Positions 42,013 through 51,176 of a DNA stretch of 64,000 bases are shown one piece after another. The stretch's first letter is position 1, and the number at the start of each line of letters is the position of its first letter. The DNA is from an uncultured Eubacteriales bacterium (GTDB lineage Bacteria > Bacillota > Clostridia > Oscillospirales > Acutalibacteraceae), in NCBI GenBank assembly GCA_934463035.1, contig CAKSIG010000004.1, forward strand, positions 1 through 64,000, read 5' to 3'. The notes under the pieces were generated by a model, which made no database searches, had not been told where the DNA came from, and saw only the letters and a program-made list of their open reading frames with translations. The position numbers and the translations under genes were made by a program.

Positions 42013-42875
42013 CTTTGCCCATTTTAGAGGTTAAAAACTTAACACATTCTTACGACAGTAATTCGGCGTTTATCAATGACGCAATAAAGGATATAAATTT
42101 TTGTATTGAAAAAGGCGAGATAGTAGGTATTATAGGTCATACGGGTTCGGGAAAATCCACTCTGGTTCAGCATTTGAACGGTCTGCTCAAACCGACATTC
42201 GGTGAGGTACTGTTCAATGATAAGGATATTTGGGAAAATCCGAAGGAAATACGTAAAATACGCTCTGATATAGGGCTTGTCTTTCAATATCCCGAATATC
42301 AACTGTTTGAAGAAACAGTTTATGCCGATATTGCTTTCGGACCCAAAAATATGGGCGTTAAGGACGCCGAACTTGACTCGGTAGTGCGCGATACCTGCCG
42401 TATGATCGGCGTTAAAGACGAATATCTTGAAAAATCGCCGTTTGACCTTTCAGGCGGCGAAAAACGTCGTGTTGCTATTGCGGGCGTTTTGGCTATGCGC
42501 CCGAAAATAATAATTTTCGATGAACCTACCGCGGGTTTAGACCCTGTCGGCAGGGAAAACGTTATTAAAATAATAAACGATTACCGCAGCGCAACAGGAG
42601 CAACTATTCTGATAGTATCGCACAGTATGGAAGATATGGCTGTTCTTGCAGATAGAATTTTGGTTCTGAATAACGGGAAACTTGAAATGTTTGATACAGT
42701 TGAAAATGTGTTTTCAAACGGTGACAGGCTCAGAAGAATAGGTCTTAACACGCCGATTGTTACAAGAGTTTTTGACGAATTGAAGTTGAGAGGACTTAAA
42801 TGCGGCGGTGTATTTGATGTTGAAACGGCTGTAAATTCACTTAAAGAGTATAAGGCAGGTGACCGAAATGCTTAA
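42009..42875 (+). CDS. ecfA2: ECF transporter ATPase EcfA2
   Basis: A 288-residue ABC ATPase. Walker A GHTGSGKST (about residues 42-50), VFQYPEYQLFEETVYADIAF typical of the A2 subunit, signature DLSGGEKRR, Walker B IIFDEPTAGLDP. Start TTG at 42009 overlaps the ecfA1 stop (TTGA), with GGAGGGG upstream. Confidence 0.94.
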   Translation: MTLPILEVKNLTHSYDSNSAFINDAIKDINFCIEKGEIVGIIGHTGSGKSTLVQHLNGLLKPTFGEVLFNDKDIWENPKEIRKIRSDIGLVFQYPEYQLFEETVYADIAFGPKNMGVKDAELDSVVRDTCRMIGVKDEYLEKSPFDLSGGEKRRVAIAGVLAMRPKIIIFDEPTAGLDPVGRENVIKIINDYRSATGATILIVSHSMEDMAVLADRILVLNNGKLEMFDTVENVFSNGDRLRRIGLNTPIVTRVFDELKLRGLKCGGVFDVETAVNSLKEYKAGDRNA

Positions 42876-43680
42876 AGATATAACATTCGGTCAGTACTAT
42901 TCGGGTTCTTCTGTAATTCACCGCGCCGACCCGAGAATAAAGATAATACTGATGATTTTGATATTGGTGTTTATCTTTGTTTCAAAAAATGCATTTTCGC
43001 TGTTATTTTCAGCATTGTTTATAATTGCGATTATGATAATTTCGGGTGTTCCTTTCAAAAACTTCTTGAAAAACATTAAAGCTATTTTGCCTGTAATCAT
43101 TTTTACCGCCGTAATAAACGTATTTTACGGCGACGAGGGTAAAACACTTGTTTCATTTTGGCGATTAAGTATAACTACGGGCGGCGTTTACAGAGCTTTG
43201 TTTATGGCTTCGCGAATTGTGCTGCTGATATTTGTAAGCTCTGTTTTGACGTACACTACTACGCCGAACGACTTGACCGACGCAATAGAACGTTTATTAA
43301 GCCCGCTCAGGTTTATCGGGCTGAAAAACGCCGTGCATACCCTTGCTATGATGATGACGATAGCTTTGCGTTTTATTCCTACGCTTATTGAGGAAACGGA
43401 AAAAATTATGAACGCGCAGAAGGCAAGGGGAGCCGACCTTGAAAACGGGAGTCTTTCCGAACGTGTAAAAGCGCTTATACCTATACTTATTCCGCTCTTA
43501 ATATCTTCGGTACGTCGCGCTTATGAGCTTGCCGAGGCTATGGAGTGCCGCTGTTACAACGGCGGTGAGGGGCGAACCCGTATGAAACAAATGAAGCTCG
43601 GCGGCCGCGATTATGCCATTAGCGCTTTGACTCTGCTGTACTGTACGGCGGTAATCGTATTAAATTTTGTTTTCAGGTGA
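42868..43680 (+). CDS. ecfT: ECF transporter transmembrane protein EcfT
   Basis: A 270-residue membrane scaffold with five or six helices and the two coupling-helix Ala-Arg-Gly motifs: AQKARGADLENG (about 177-188) and the related AMECRCYNGGEGRTR. It joins the ATPase pair to any S-component. I use the ATG at 42868, 6 nt after AGGTGA; it lies inside ecfA2. Confidence 0.93.
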   Translation: MLKDITFGQYYSGSSVIHRADPRIKIILMILILVFIFVSKNAFSLLFSALFIIAIMIISGVPFKNFLKNIKAILPVIIFTAVINVFYGDEGKTLVSFWRLSITTGGVYRALFMASRIVLLIFVSSVLTYTTTPNDLTDAIERLLSPLRFIGLKNAVHTLAMMMTIALRFIPTLIEETEKIMNAQKARGADLENGSLSERVKALIPILIPLLISSVRRAYELAEAMECRCYNGGEGRTRMKQMKLGGRDYAISALTLLYCTAVIVLNFVFR

Positions 43681-43684
43681 ATTT

Positions 43685-44419
43685 ATGAAACGGATGTTGC
43701 TTACAATTTCTTATGACGGTACCGATTTTCACGGCTGGCAGGTTCAGCCCAACGGTATTACCGTTCAGGAAACCTTGCAAAATTCACTTGAAGATATGCT
43801 CGGGGTTCGACCTAATGTTACGGGATGCAGCCGAACCGACGCAGGCGTTCACGCCAAAATGTTTTGTTGCCACTTTGATTGTGACGGCAGAGTACCGACG
43901 CAGGCATTTGTAAAAGGATTAAATTCACTTTTGCCGAAAAGTATAGCGGTACTCTCCTGCAAAGAAGTTGATAAAGATTTTCACGCGCGGTATTCTTCAA
44001 AGGGCAAAACCTATGTTTACAAAATATTAAACAGTTGTGTGCCCGATCCGTTTATAATGAGATACGTGTGGCAAATCGGGCGCGGTTTGGATCTTGATAA
44101 AATCAATTCGTTTTGCCGAGAAATAATCGGTACACACGATTTTTCCGGATTTTCGTCCTCGGGCCGCAGTGTGACTGATACGGTAAGGACGGTTCAAAGC
44201 TGTTCCTGCGTCAGGGACGGCGATATGTTGCTTTTTGAAATAACGGCGGACGGATTTTTGTATAATATGGTTCGCATAATCGTCGGTACTGCTGTCGGCA
44301 TTTCGGACGGTAAGATTAATATTTCGGATATTAACCGAATTTTTAACAGCGGCGACCGCTCGCTTGCCGGTATAACCGCACCTCCCCAAGGATTGTTTCT
44401 ATATAAAGTTATATACTGA
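43685..44419 (+). CDS. truA: tRNA pseudouridine(38-40) synthase TruA
   Basis: A 244-residue pseudouridine synthase modifying the anticodon arm. Catalytic Asp in GCSRTDAGVHA (about residue 53), with SYDGTDFHGWQ at the N-terminus and the C-terminal FLYNMVRIIVG. ATG at 43685 with AGGTGA 5 nt upstream, 4 nt after ecfT. truA commonly follows ecfT in Firmicutes. Confidence 0.95.
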   Translation: MKRMLLTISYDGTDFHGWQVQPNGITVQETLQNSLEDMLGVRPNVTGCSRTDAGVHAKMFCCHFDCDGRVPTQAFVKGLNSLLPKSIAVLSCKEVDKDFHARYSSKGKTYVYKILNSCVPDPFIMRYVWQIGRGLDLDKINSFCREIIGTHDFSGFSSSGRSVTDTVRTVQSCSCVRDGDMLLFEITADGFLYNMVRIIVGTAVGISDGKINISDINRIFNSGDRSLAGITAPPQGLFLYKVIY

Positions 44420-44440
44420 TAAATAAAGGTAGGTGATACT

Positions 44441-45730
44441 GTGCCTGAGTATAAGAAAAAACGTATTAACAGAATAAAGGCGGGTCCTAAGCGTATAAAG
44501 AAATCCCGTTTGCAGAAAAACCGCATTGCGGAGGATATAAAAATGACCTCCGATATTCCGAAGAAACCGGTGCATACTTCGGAAATGAAGGTCGTTAAAG
44601 GCAAAAAACTCGAACAAAAACGCAAAATGAAAATTGTGCTTATAGGATTATCGCTTGCGGCTGTAATTTTAATAATCTTGGAGTTGGTTCTGCCTACGGG
44701 AATAATTGAGACATTTGGAAATGCTGCGGTTGTATTAGGCTCCGGCTCATATCCGCAAAGCCTAGACGGCACAGAAACACTTAATACCGTTTCACGTGGT
44801 ACATATTACTATTTATTGTCCGACACCTGTATTAACGCATTTTCCTCGTCAGGAAAAAAGATTTTTTCATATACGCACGGTTACGAAAATCCAATGCTGC
44901 AAACCTCTCCGACGAGGTCATTGATTTACGATCAGGGCGCAAAGTCGGCGGCTGTATACAATTTGCGTTCGCAGATAAAATCAATTACTACGGATTACGC
45001 TATTATCACTGCCGATATTGCAAGGAACGGCACCTACGCGATAGCAACTGAATCCGATACAAATGCCGCAACCGTAAGCGTTTATAATAAAAACGGAAAG
45101 TTGCTTTATGAGTGGTATTCTTCAACCGATATGGTAAACGGTCTTGCGTTGTCGCCGAACGGCAAAAAACTTGCCGTATCTACTTTGAATGCAGACGGCG
45201 GAAAGTTCAAATCAAATTTGTATGTTTTGGAATATGATTCTGCAACCCCCGTTTACAGCGAGACTTTTGACGATACGGTAGTGTATAGTATTGATAATAC
45301 ATATAATTCAGGTATCGCTGTCGTTACAAAAAATCAGTTTGAATTTATAAGCTGGTCGCATTATAAAAAGAAAACGTATAACAACGAGTATTCAGCCTCA
45401 ATGTTAAGAGTCGGTTCGGGCGGTTATGTTGTTGTTTTCAACCGCGATAATGACCCAAGCGACAACCATATTGCCGTTTTTTCAGTCAGAGGCGACCAAA
45501 AAGGCGAATTTTCCTTTAACAGGCAAATAACCGACATTCAAATATCAGGCGGCAGGATATACTGCGTGAGCGATACGGAGGCATTTTTGCTTGATAACAG
45601 CGGTAATACCGCAAGAAAATCCGAATGCGGGTTCGGTGCGGTACGTATAGTGCCCACGGGTACATACAGTGCCGTAATTGCTTCCGATAACAGCGTTGAA
45701 AAAATACAGTTCGAGGAAGTGTCGAAATGA
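44441..45730 (+). CDS. DUF5711-type membrane-anchored beta-propeller protein
   Basis: A 429-residue protein. A very basic N-terminus (residues 1-62) precedes one transmembrane helix (about 63-83), then an extracytoplasmic region of repeated beta-strand blades, with WD40/PQQ-like phrases such as NGLALSPNGKKLAVSTLN and GGYVVVFNRDNDPSDNH. I associate this layout with DUF5711; function unknown. It overlaps the CvpA gene by 4 nt. GTG start with AGGTGA upstream. Confidence 0.7.
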   Translation: MPEYKKKRINRIKAGPKRIKKSRLQKNRIAEDIKMTSDIPKKPVHTSEMKVVKGKKLEQKRKMKIVLIGLSLAAVILIILELVLPTGIIETFGNAAVVLGSGSYPQSLDGTETLNTVSRGTYYYLLSDTCINAFSSSGKKIFSYTHGYENPMLQTSPTRSLIYDQGAKSAAVYNLRSQIKSITTDYAIITADIARNGTYAIATESDTNAATVSVYNKNGKLLYEWYSSTDMVNGLALSPNGKKLAVSTLNADGGKFKSNLYVLEYDSATPVYSETFDDTVVYSIDNTYNSGIAVVTKNQFEFISWSHYKKKTYNNEYSASMLRVGSGGYVVVFNRDNDPSDNHIAVFSVRGDQKGEFSFNRQITDIQISGGRIYCVSDTEAFLLDNSGNTARKSECGFGAVRIVPTGTYSAVIASDNSVEKIQFEEVSK

Positions 45731-46416
45731 ACATTTTACTTGATTTAATAATATTGGCTATAATAGCGGTTACCGCACTTCTTTCGGCAAGAAGAGGATT
45801 TGTGCGTTCTGCGGTCGAACTTGTCGGTTTTTTGGCAGCCGTTTGGCTGGCATTTACCGTGAGTACGCCGTTGGCTGAAATGACCTATGATAAATTTTTG
45901 GAGCCAAAAATAGTTTCGTCCGTTTCCGACGAAGCGGGAGCTACTGCTGAGAACATAATCGACAGCACTTGGAACTCTCTCCCTGAATTTGTTAAGAATA
46001 ATGCGGACAGCATAGGTTTATCAAGGGATAAGCTGTCTCAAAATATATCGCAGGAAATAACAAGCGGTTCGGAGAATGCTGTGAAGGCAACTTCGCAAAA
46101 TGCAATTAAACCCGTTATTTCACACCTTTTGGGACTGCTTTATTCGGTGATAATTCTGATAGTTGCTATGATAGTTGTACGGTTGGCAGCAAGGCTTTTA
46201 AACAAACTGTTTTCATTCAGCATTGTCGGCAAACTCAACAGAATTTTGGGCGGTGTTTTCGGAATTGCAAAGGGAATAATAATAGCAATTCTGTTCTGTA
46301 TGATTATTTCTTTAATTCTTTCGTTTAATGAAAACGGATTTTTGATTTTCAATAAAGAAATCACCGATAATTCATATCTGTTTTCTAAACTTTGCTTGTT
46401 TAATAAAGTCATATAA
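45727..46416 (+). CDS. CvpA-family membrane protein
   Basis: A 229-residue protein with helices at about residues 2-18, 28-50, 138-160 and 175-200. The N-terminus NILLDLIILAIIAVTALLSARRGFVRSAVELVGF is the CvpA signature (colicin V production family). A central soluble loop (about 60-130) is longer than in E. coli CvpA. Family function is unsettled; it is linked to envelope stress. Translationally coupled to the DUF5711 gene. Confidence 0.8.
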   Translation: MNILLDLIILAIIAVTALLSARRGFVRSAVELVGFLAAVWLAFTVSTPLAEMTYDKFLEPKIVSSVSDEAGATAENIIDSTWNSLPEFVKNNADSIGLSRDKLSQNISQEITSGSENAVKATSQNAIKPVISHLLGLLYSVIILIVAMIVVRLAARLLNKLFSFSIVGKLNRILGGVFGIAKGIIIAILFCMIISLILSFNENGFLIFNKEITDNSYLFSKLCLFNKVI

Positions 46417-46439
46417 TTATTTTGGAGGAAATCTGATAA

Positions 46440-48740
46440 ATGAAACTTTGTTCAAAATGTAAAAAACGCCCGGCAGTTGTGTTTATGTCCGACATTTCCA
46501 ACTCAAATGCCGAGCCTGAGGGACTTTGCCTTGTGTGCGCAAAGGAACTTGGTATAAAACCCATAGACGATATGCTGAAAAAAATGAATATTTCCGATGA
46601 AGATATAGAGCAAATGAGCGACCAGTTTATGGACATAATGTCTTTAAACGACGATGATATAAGCGACTCTGAATTAAATGATGATACTTTTGATCTCGGC
46701 ACGGCTCCCGCTATGCCGTTTATAAGTAAGATTATCGGAAGTTTTCAGGGAAACGGCGGCTCAAAGAATGAAGGAACTAAGGAAACCGCCAAGGAAAAAG
46801 AATCAAAACCGAAGAAAAAGCGCAAGCGTTTTATGGAGCAGTATTGCACTAATCTCACCGAGCGCGCAAGAGACGGAAAGCTTGACGCGATAGTCGGCAG
46901 AGAAAAGGAACTGTATCGCACTATACAGATACTGTCGCGCCGTACAAAAAATAATCCGTGCCTTATCGGCGAACCGGGCGTGGGCAAAACCGCTATCGCC
47001 GAGGGACTTGCTTTAAAAATTGCCAACGGCAATGCTCCCGCAAGGTTGCTTGATAAAGAAATATACTTGCTTGATTTAACAGGTCTTGTCGCAGGAACCC
47101 AATTCAGGGGGCAGTTTGAAAGCCGCGTCAAAGGTCTTATAGATGAAGTAAAGGACGCAGGCAATATAATACTGTTTATAGACGAAATTCATAATCTTGT
47201 CGGAGCGGGAGATTCCGCAGAGGGTTCTATGAACGCCGCCAATATACTGAAACCCGCACTTTCACGCGGTGAAATTCAGGTTATAGGCGCCACAACTTTT
47301 AAGGAGTACAGAAAGTACATCGAAAAAGATGCGGCTCTTGAAAGAAGATTTCAGCCAGTAACAATAGAGGAACCGTCAATCAGCGAAGCCGTTGATGTTT
47401 TAAAGGGAATCAAGAGTTATTACGAGGGCTATCATAACGTAGTAATTCCCGACGAGGTTTTGACAAAGGCTGTTACTCTTTCCGAAAGATATGTTACAGA
47501 CCGTTATTTGCCCGATAAAGCTATTGATTTGTTAGACGAGGCGTGCGCCTGTGCAAGCCTTGCCAATAAAGCGATAGACGAGCTTTATACCGCAAACAAA
47601 AAAATTGCGGAATGTTCTATGGAGCTCGAAACCCTTGAATCCGATGTGGAAAATCCCGATTACGAAAAGCAGGCATTGATCAAGTCCGAACTTGAAAAAT
47701 ATAAAAATCAAGCCGCCGAGCTTTACGGTCCTGCGTCGAACAACACCGTGACCGACGGCGATCTTGCAAAGGTTATTGAGCTATGGACGGGTATCCCTGC
47801 ATCGAAGGTGCAGGAAAGCGACCTTAAAAAACTTTCAACTCTTGAATCAGAGCTTAATAAGCATATAATAGGACAAAATCAAGCTACTCATGCGGTTGCC
47901 GCCGCTGTAAAACGTTCGAGGGTTCAAACAAGTGCTGTTCGCCGTCCTGCGTCATTTATTTTTGTCGGTCCTACGGGTGTCGGCAAAACCCAACTTGTAA
48001 AGGTTTTGTCCGAACAGCTTTTTGATACGCCTGAAACAATGGTGCGTCTCGATATGTCGGAATTTATGGAAAAACATTCCGTGTCGCGTTTGATAGGCGC
48101 GCCTCCCGGATATGTTGGCTACGATGAAGCGGGACAGCTTACCGAAAAGGTTCGCAGAAAGCCTTACTCCGTTGTTCTTTTTGATGAAATTGAAAAGGCT
48201 CATCCCGACGTCCTGAATATTTTATTGCAAATCCTTGATGACGGAAGAATAACCGACGCTCAGGGCAGAGTTGTGAATTTTGAAAACACCATTATCGTTA
48301 TGACTTCTAATGCGGGCAGCGACCGCAGTGAAAATCTGTTAGGTTTCGGAAAGACGGTGTCGGAAGCAAGTAAGGCAAGGGCTTTAAAGGCGCTTGAAGA
48401 ATTTTTACGTCCCGAATTTTTGGCTCGTGTTGATGAGATTGTTGTTTTCTCACCGCTTGATAAAGAATCGTTGACAGATATAGCGGCGCTTATGCTTGAC
48501 GAGCTGAAAGATGCTTTGTCACAAAAGAATATCAGCCTTACGTATGACAGGAGCGTATGCGAATATCTCGCCGAAAAATCAGTCGGCGGAAAGCAGGGGG
48601 CAAGGCAACTGCGCTCGTATATCCGCCGCGAAATTGAAGATAAAATAGTGAACGATATTGTTGAAAATTGTGACAGGGTAGTAAAATCGGTTGCATTGAC
48701 CGCTAAAAACGAGGTAAAGGTAAAAATTCAATATATCTAA
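46440..48740 (+). CDS. ClpE-like AAA+ unfoldase with N-terminal zinc finger
   Basis: A 766-residue HSP100 ATPase. The N-terminus is a ClpE-type four-Cys zinc finger (CSKCKKRP...CLVCAKELG, residues 4-36), then an acidic/basic linker, AAA module 1 with GEPGVGKTA (about 180) and IILFIDEIHNL, a short middle domain, and AAA module 2 with GPTGVGKTQ (about 509) and VVLFDEIEKAHPD. The usual Clp_N repeats are absent. It probably unfolds proteins for ClpP; the ClpP-docking loop near LLGFGK is VMTSNAGSDRSENLLGFGK, in which the usual (I/L/V)GF is present. GGAGG-type site upstream. Confidence 0.88.
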   Translation: MKLCSKCKKRPAVVFMSDISNSNAEPEGLCLVCAKELGIKPIDDMLKKMNISDEDIEQMSDQFMDIMSLNDDDISDSELNDDTFDLGTAPAMPFISKIIGSFQGNGGSKNEGTKETAKEKESKPKKKRKRFMEQYCTNLTERARDGKLDAIVGREKELYRTIQILSRRTKNNPCLIGEPGVGKTAIAEGLALKIANGNAPARLLDKEIYLLDLTGLVAGTQFRGQFESRVKGLIDEVKDAGNIILFIDEIHNLVGAGDSAEGSMNAANILKPALSRGEIQVIGATTFKEYRKYIEKDAALERRFQPVTIEEPSISEAVDVLKGIKSYYEGYHNVVIPDEVLTKAVTLSERYVTDRYLPDKAIDLLDEACACASLANKAIDELYTANKKIAECSMELETLESDVENPDYEKQALIKSELEKYKNQAAELYGPASNNTVTDGDLAKVIELWTGIPASKVQESDLKKLSTLESELNKHIIGQNQATHAVAAAVKRSRVQTSAVRRPASFIFVGPTGVGKTQLVKVLSEQLFDTPETMVRLDMSEFMEKHSVSRLIGAPPGYVGYDEAGQLTEKVRRKPYSVVLFDEIEKAHPDVLNILLQILDDGRITDAQGRVVNFENTIIVMTSNAGSDRSENLLGFGKTVSEASKARALKALEEFLRPEFLARVDEIVVFSPLDKESLTDIAALMLDELKDALSQKNISLTYDRSVCEYLAEKSVGGKQGARQLRSYIRREIEDKIVNDIVENCDRVVKSVALTAKNEVKVKIQYI

Positions 48741-48774
48741 GCAAATAGGTTTGTTTGACAGGCCAGAGCAAGTA

Positions 48775-48806
48775 AAAAGCACGAAAGAAAAATCTTTCGT
48801 GCTTTT
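48775..48806 (+). terminator. Terminator after the ClpE-like gene
   Basis: AAAAGCACGAAAGA/TCTTTCGTGCTTTT, AAAA loop, T tail. Confidence 0.9.
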
Positions 48807-48810
48807 GCTA

Positions 48811-48839
48811 TTGAAATTTTAAAGCGGCAGAGTTATAAT
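48811..48839 (+). promoter_or_regulatory. Sigma-A promoter for tRNA-Val
   Basis: TTGAAA (48811-48816), 17-nt spacer, TATAAT (48834-48839), 9 nt before the tRNA. Confidence 0.85.
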
Positions 48840-48848
48840 ATATTGCAC

Positions 48849-48925
48849 GGGGGCATAGCTCAGCTGGTTAGAGCGCACGCTTCACATGCGTGAGGTCGCG
48901 GGTTCGATTCCCTCTGTCCCCACCA
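48849..48925 (+). tRNA. tRNA-Val(CAC)
   Basis: The acceptor GGGGGCA pairs with TGTCCCC (one G-T pair). The anticodon stem-loop CACGC-TTCACAT-GCGTG gives anticodon CAC. T-arm GCGGGTTCGATTCCCTC; CCA encoded at 48923-48925. Confidence 0.96.
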
Positions 48926-48958
48926 AAAAAATCCTCACTCTTGCGTGTGAGGATTTTT
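48926..48958 (+). terminator. Terminator after tRNA-Val
   Basis: AAATCCTCAC/GTGAGGATTT with a short loop, followed by T residues. Confidence 0.88.
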
Positions 48959-49068
48959 TACTTATTTATCTTTTATATTTTGTTTGTGCTATCGCGTCGT
49001 GTGGGTAAATGAAAAAATCAAAAACACAGCGACAAAGTTGTAAAGTATTCCGAGAAAAGAGTTTTATT

Positions 49069-49548
49069 ATGAAGAACAACAAAGAAAAAACAAACGTTAT
49101 GCGGCTGCTTGACCAAAAACACATACCGTATGTCGGTCATTACTATTATGAGACAGACGCAATCAGCGGGACAGAGGTGGCGGCTGCTCTCAGCCAAGAC
49201 CAAAATCAAGTTTTTAAAACCTTGGTAACATTAGGCGCAAGTAAAAATCATTATGTGTTTTTAGTTCCTGTGAACAAGAATTTAAACTTGAAAAAAGCCG
49301 CAAAATCTGTCGGCGAAAAGAGCATAGAAATGATTAAATCAAAAGAATTGCTCCCGCTTACAGGGTATATTCACGGAGGTTGTTCGCCGATTGGTATGAA
49401 AAAACAGTTTAAAACGGTAATAGACGCTTCCGCAAAAGGGTTTGAAGCAATATTTTTCAGCGCGGGTAAAATAGGTTATCAGGTTGAAGTCCCTTTAAAT
49501 AAGCTGAGTGAAATATTGAAATTTGAACTTTGCGATATATGCGAATAA
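49069..49548 (+). CDS. ybaK: Cys-tRNA(Pro)/Cys-tRNA(Cys) deacylase YbaK
   Basis: A 159-residue YbaK/EbsC-type trans-editing protein, the same length as E. coli YbaK. It hydrolyses mischarged Cys-tRNA(Pro). QVFKTLVTLGASKNHYVFLVPVN, the GYIHGGCSPIGMKK segment and FFSAGKIGYQVEVPL are family hallmarks; the catalytic Lys is in KTLV. I start at 49069, which gives the family length. An in-frame ATG at 49009 would add 20 residues and has no clear ribosome site either. Confidence 0.9.
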   Translation: MKNNKEKTNVMRLLDQKHIPYVGHYYYETDAISGTEVAAALSQDQNQVFKTLVTLGASKNHYVFLVPVNKNLNLKKAAKSVGEKSIEMIKSKELLPLTGYIHGGCSPIGMKKQFKTVIDASAKGFEAIFFSAGKIGYQVEVPLNKLSEILKFELCDICE

Positions 49549-49573
49549 CGGCGTTTTTATATTTTGCCGTTAT
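49545..49573. terminator. Convergent hairpin between ybaK and the Nudix gene
   Basis: ATAACGGC/GCCGTTAT overlaps both stop codons, with GTTTTTATATTTT in the loop. It may end transcription on either strand, but the tails are only moderately T-rich. Confidence 0.4.
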
Positions 49574-50105
49574 CTTTAAGATATTTCAGTTTTAAGACTG
49601 CCGCTTGTGTTTTGGCGTCTTTGATTTCTCCGTTAATAATAAGTTCAACAACTTTTTCTAACGGCATTTTTATTACATCAAGAAATTCGTCTTCATCAGG
49701 ATTTTGTTCGCCGTAGGTCAAGCCTTTGGCGGCATACATCCAAATAACCTCTCCGCAATAACCGGGAGAAGGATACAGTTCGCCAAGCGGTATAAATTCC
49801 TCAGCAGAAGCTCCCGTTTCCTCTTTTAGCTCGCGTTTTCCGCATTCAAGAGGATCCTCGCCGCCCTTGTCGCGTTTTCCAGCAGGTATTTCAAGGATTT
49901 CCTCGGAATACGGGTAGCGGAATTGCTTGACAAGAAGCACTTCGTCATTTTCGGTAATGGCGGCTACGCATACGCCGCCAGGATGTTCAACAACCTCTCT
50001 CAAAGCGACGGCGCCGTTTGGCAATTCGGCTTTATCGCGTCTTAAATTTATAATTCTTCCTTTGTAAAGATACTCTGATTCTAACTGTTTTTCTTTTAAA
50101 TTCAT
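49557..50105 (-). CDS. Nudix hydrolase, ADP-ribose pyrophosphatase type
   Basis: A 182-residue Nudix enzyme. The Nudix box runs from GKRDKGGEDPLE to KRELKEETGA (catalytic RELKEE, about residue 91-96), preceded by EEILEIPAGK and followed by GELYPSPGYCGEV, as in ADP-ribose pyrophosphatases (NudF/YqkG). It would cleave ADP-ribose to AMP and ribose-5-phosphate. I start at the ATG at 50105, since the in-frame GTG at 50114 lies within the AAGGTG ribosome site. Monocistronic. Confidence 0.9.
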   Translation of the reverse strand: MNLKEKQLESEYLYKGRIINLRRDKAELPNGAVALREVVEHPGGVCVAAITENDEVLLVKQFRYPYSEEILEIPAGKRDKGGEDPLECGKRELKEETGASAEEFIPLGELYPSPGYCGEVIWMYAAKGLTYGEQNPDEDEFLDVIKMPLEKVVELIINGEIKDAKTQAAVLKLKYLKDNGKI

Positions 50106-50162
50106 TTTTGGCACCTTCTGTAAATATATTTTTAATAGTATAGAAAAAACGGAGTGAAAGTA

Positions 50163-51065
50163 TTGGAAAACATTGTAAGATTTGAGGATTATAATTATTT
50201 GGAAAGGAAAAAAATTATATCGCGGCTTCGTGAAGCCTATCCGATACTTAATGTAAAATCAATCGGAACAAGCTGTGCGGGCAGGGAAATCACCGCAATA
50301 AAACTCGGTCAAGCAAGCGAGTATTCGCTTATAACGGCAGCGTTTCATGGCAGCGAGCGTATTACTTCTGTCATATTACTGTACTTTATTGAAAAATTAT
50401 GCTCAGCTATGTCGAATGATACATCGGTGGCGGGTTTAAACGCGATACGCGCAATGTACGGCAGAGGAGTTATATTTGTACCCTGCGTCAACCCCGACGG
50501 CTGTGACATTGCGAAAGAGGGCGTATACGGCTGCGGCGCGCTCGGCAATTCGGTAGCCAAGCTCTGTAAAAACGATTTTGCACATTGGAATGCAAATCTG
50601 AGGGGTGTTGATATTAACCACAACTTTTCGGCAGGCTGGCAAGATTTGCGTGAAATTGAACGCAGCAACGGTATATACGGTCCCGGACCCACAAAATTCG
50701 GCGGTTATAAACCTGAGAGCGAACCTGAAACATTGGCGCTCACCGAGCTGTGCCGAACGGTAAAAATACGGCACGTTGTAGCATTGCATACGCAGGGTGA
50801 GGTAATCTATTGGAACTACGGTGAAAAAATACCTCCGCGAAGCAAGCGTATGGCGGAAATTTTTGCAACGACCTCGGGATATGCGTTAGATGTTCCGACG
50901 GGGACAGCGGTAGGCGGCGGATTTAAAGATTGGTTTATAAGCGAATTCGACCGTCCGGGGTTTACCTTTGAATTAGGCAGAGGAACCAACCCACTTCCGA
51001 TTTCGGACGCACCGAAGATTTATGAACGGATTGAAGAAACATTAATGCTCACCGCAATGATGTAA
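50163..51065 (+). CDS. M14-family zinc carboxypeptidase
   Basis: A 300-residue metallopeptidase without a signal peptide. Zinc ligands in AAFHGSERIT (HxxE) and VALHTQGEVIYW (His), substrate-binding GVDINHNF (Arg-Gly-Val-Asp with NHN), and catalytic Glu in FTFELGRG. This fits gamma-D-glutamyl-meso-diaminopimelate-type M14 peptidases (MpaA-like, cytosolic murein peptide recycling) better than secreted carboxypeptidases. I use TTG at 50163, 6 nt after GGAGTG; GTG at 50154 would overlap that site. Confidence 0.83.
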   Translation: MENIVRFEDYNYLERKKIISRLREAYPILNVKSIGTSCAGREITAIKLGQASEYSLITAAFHGSERITSVILLYFIEKLCSAMSNDTSVAGLNAIRAMYGRGVIFVPCVNPDGCDIAKEGVYGCGALGNSVAKLCKNDFAHWNANLRGVDINHNFSAGWQDLREIERSNGIYGPGPTKFGGYKPESEPETLALTELCRTVKIRHVVALHTQGEVIYWNYGEKIPPRSKRMAEIFATTSGYALDVPTGTAVGGGFKDWFISEFDRPGFTFELGRGTNPLPISDAPKIYERIEETLMLTAMM

Positions 51066-51099
51066 TTTTAACATATATTAAAAAAATTATCAATATTTA

Positions 51100-51128
51100 T
51101 AGACTTATCAATTAATATTTGATATAAT
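51100..51128 (+). promoter_or_regulatory. Sigma-A promoter of the HPrK-like/PqqD/peptidase cassette
   Basis: TAGACT (51100-51105), 17-nt spacer, TATAAT (51123-51128). Confidence 0.65.
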
Positions 51129-51176
51129 AAGGGCAAGTATTCAAATGCAAGAATTTCAAAGTAAAGTCGGTGAATT

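Noticed and set aside
44194..44772. Minus-strand open frame of 192 codons across truA and the DUF5711 gene
   Set aside because: It spans two well-supported genes on the other strand and has no motif or start site of its own.
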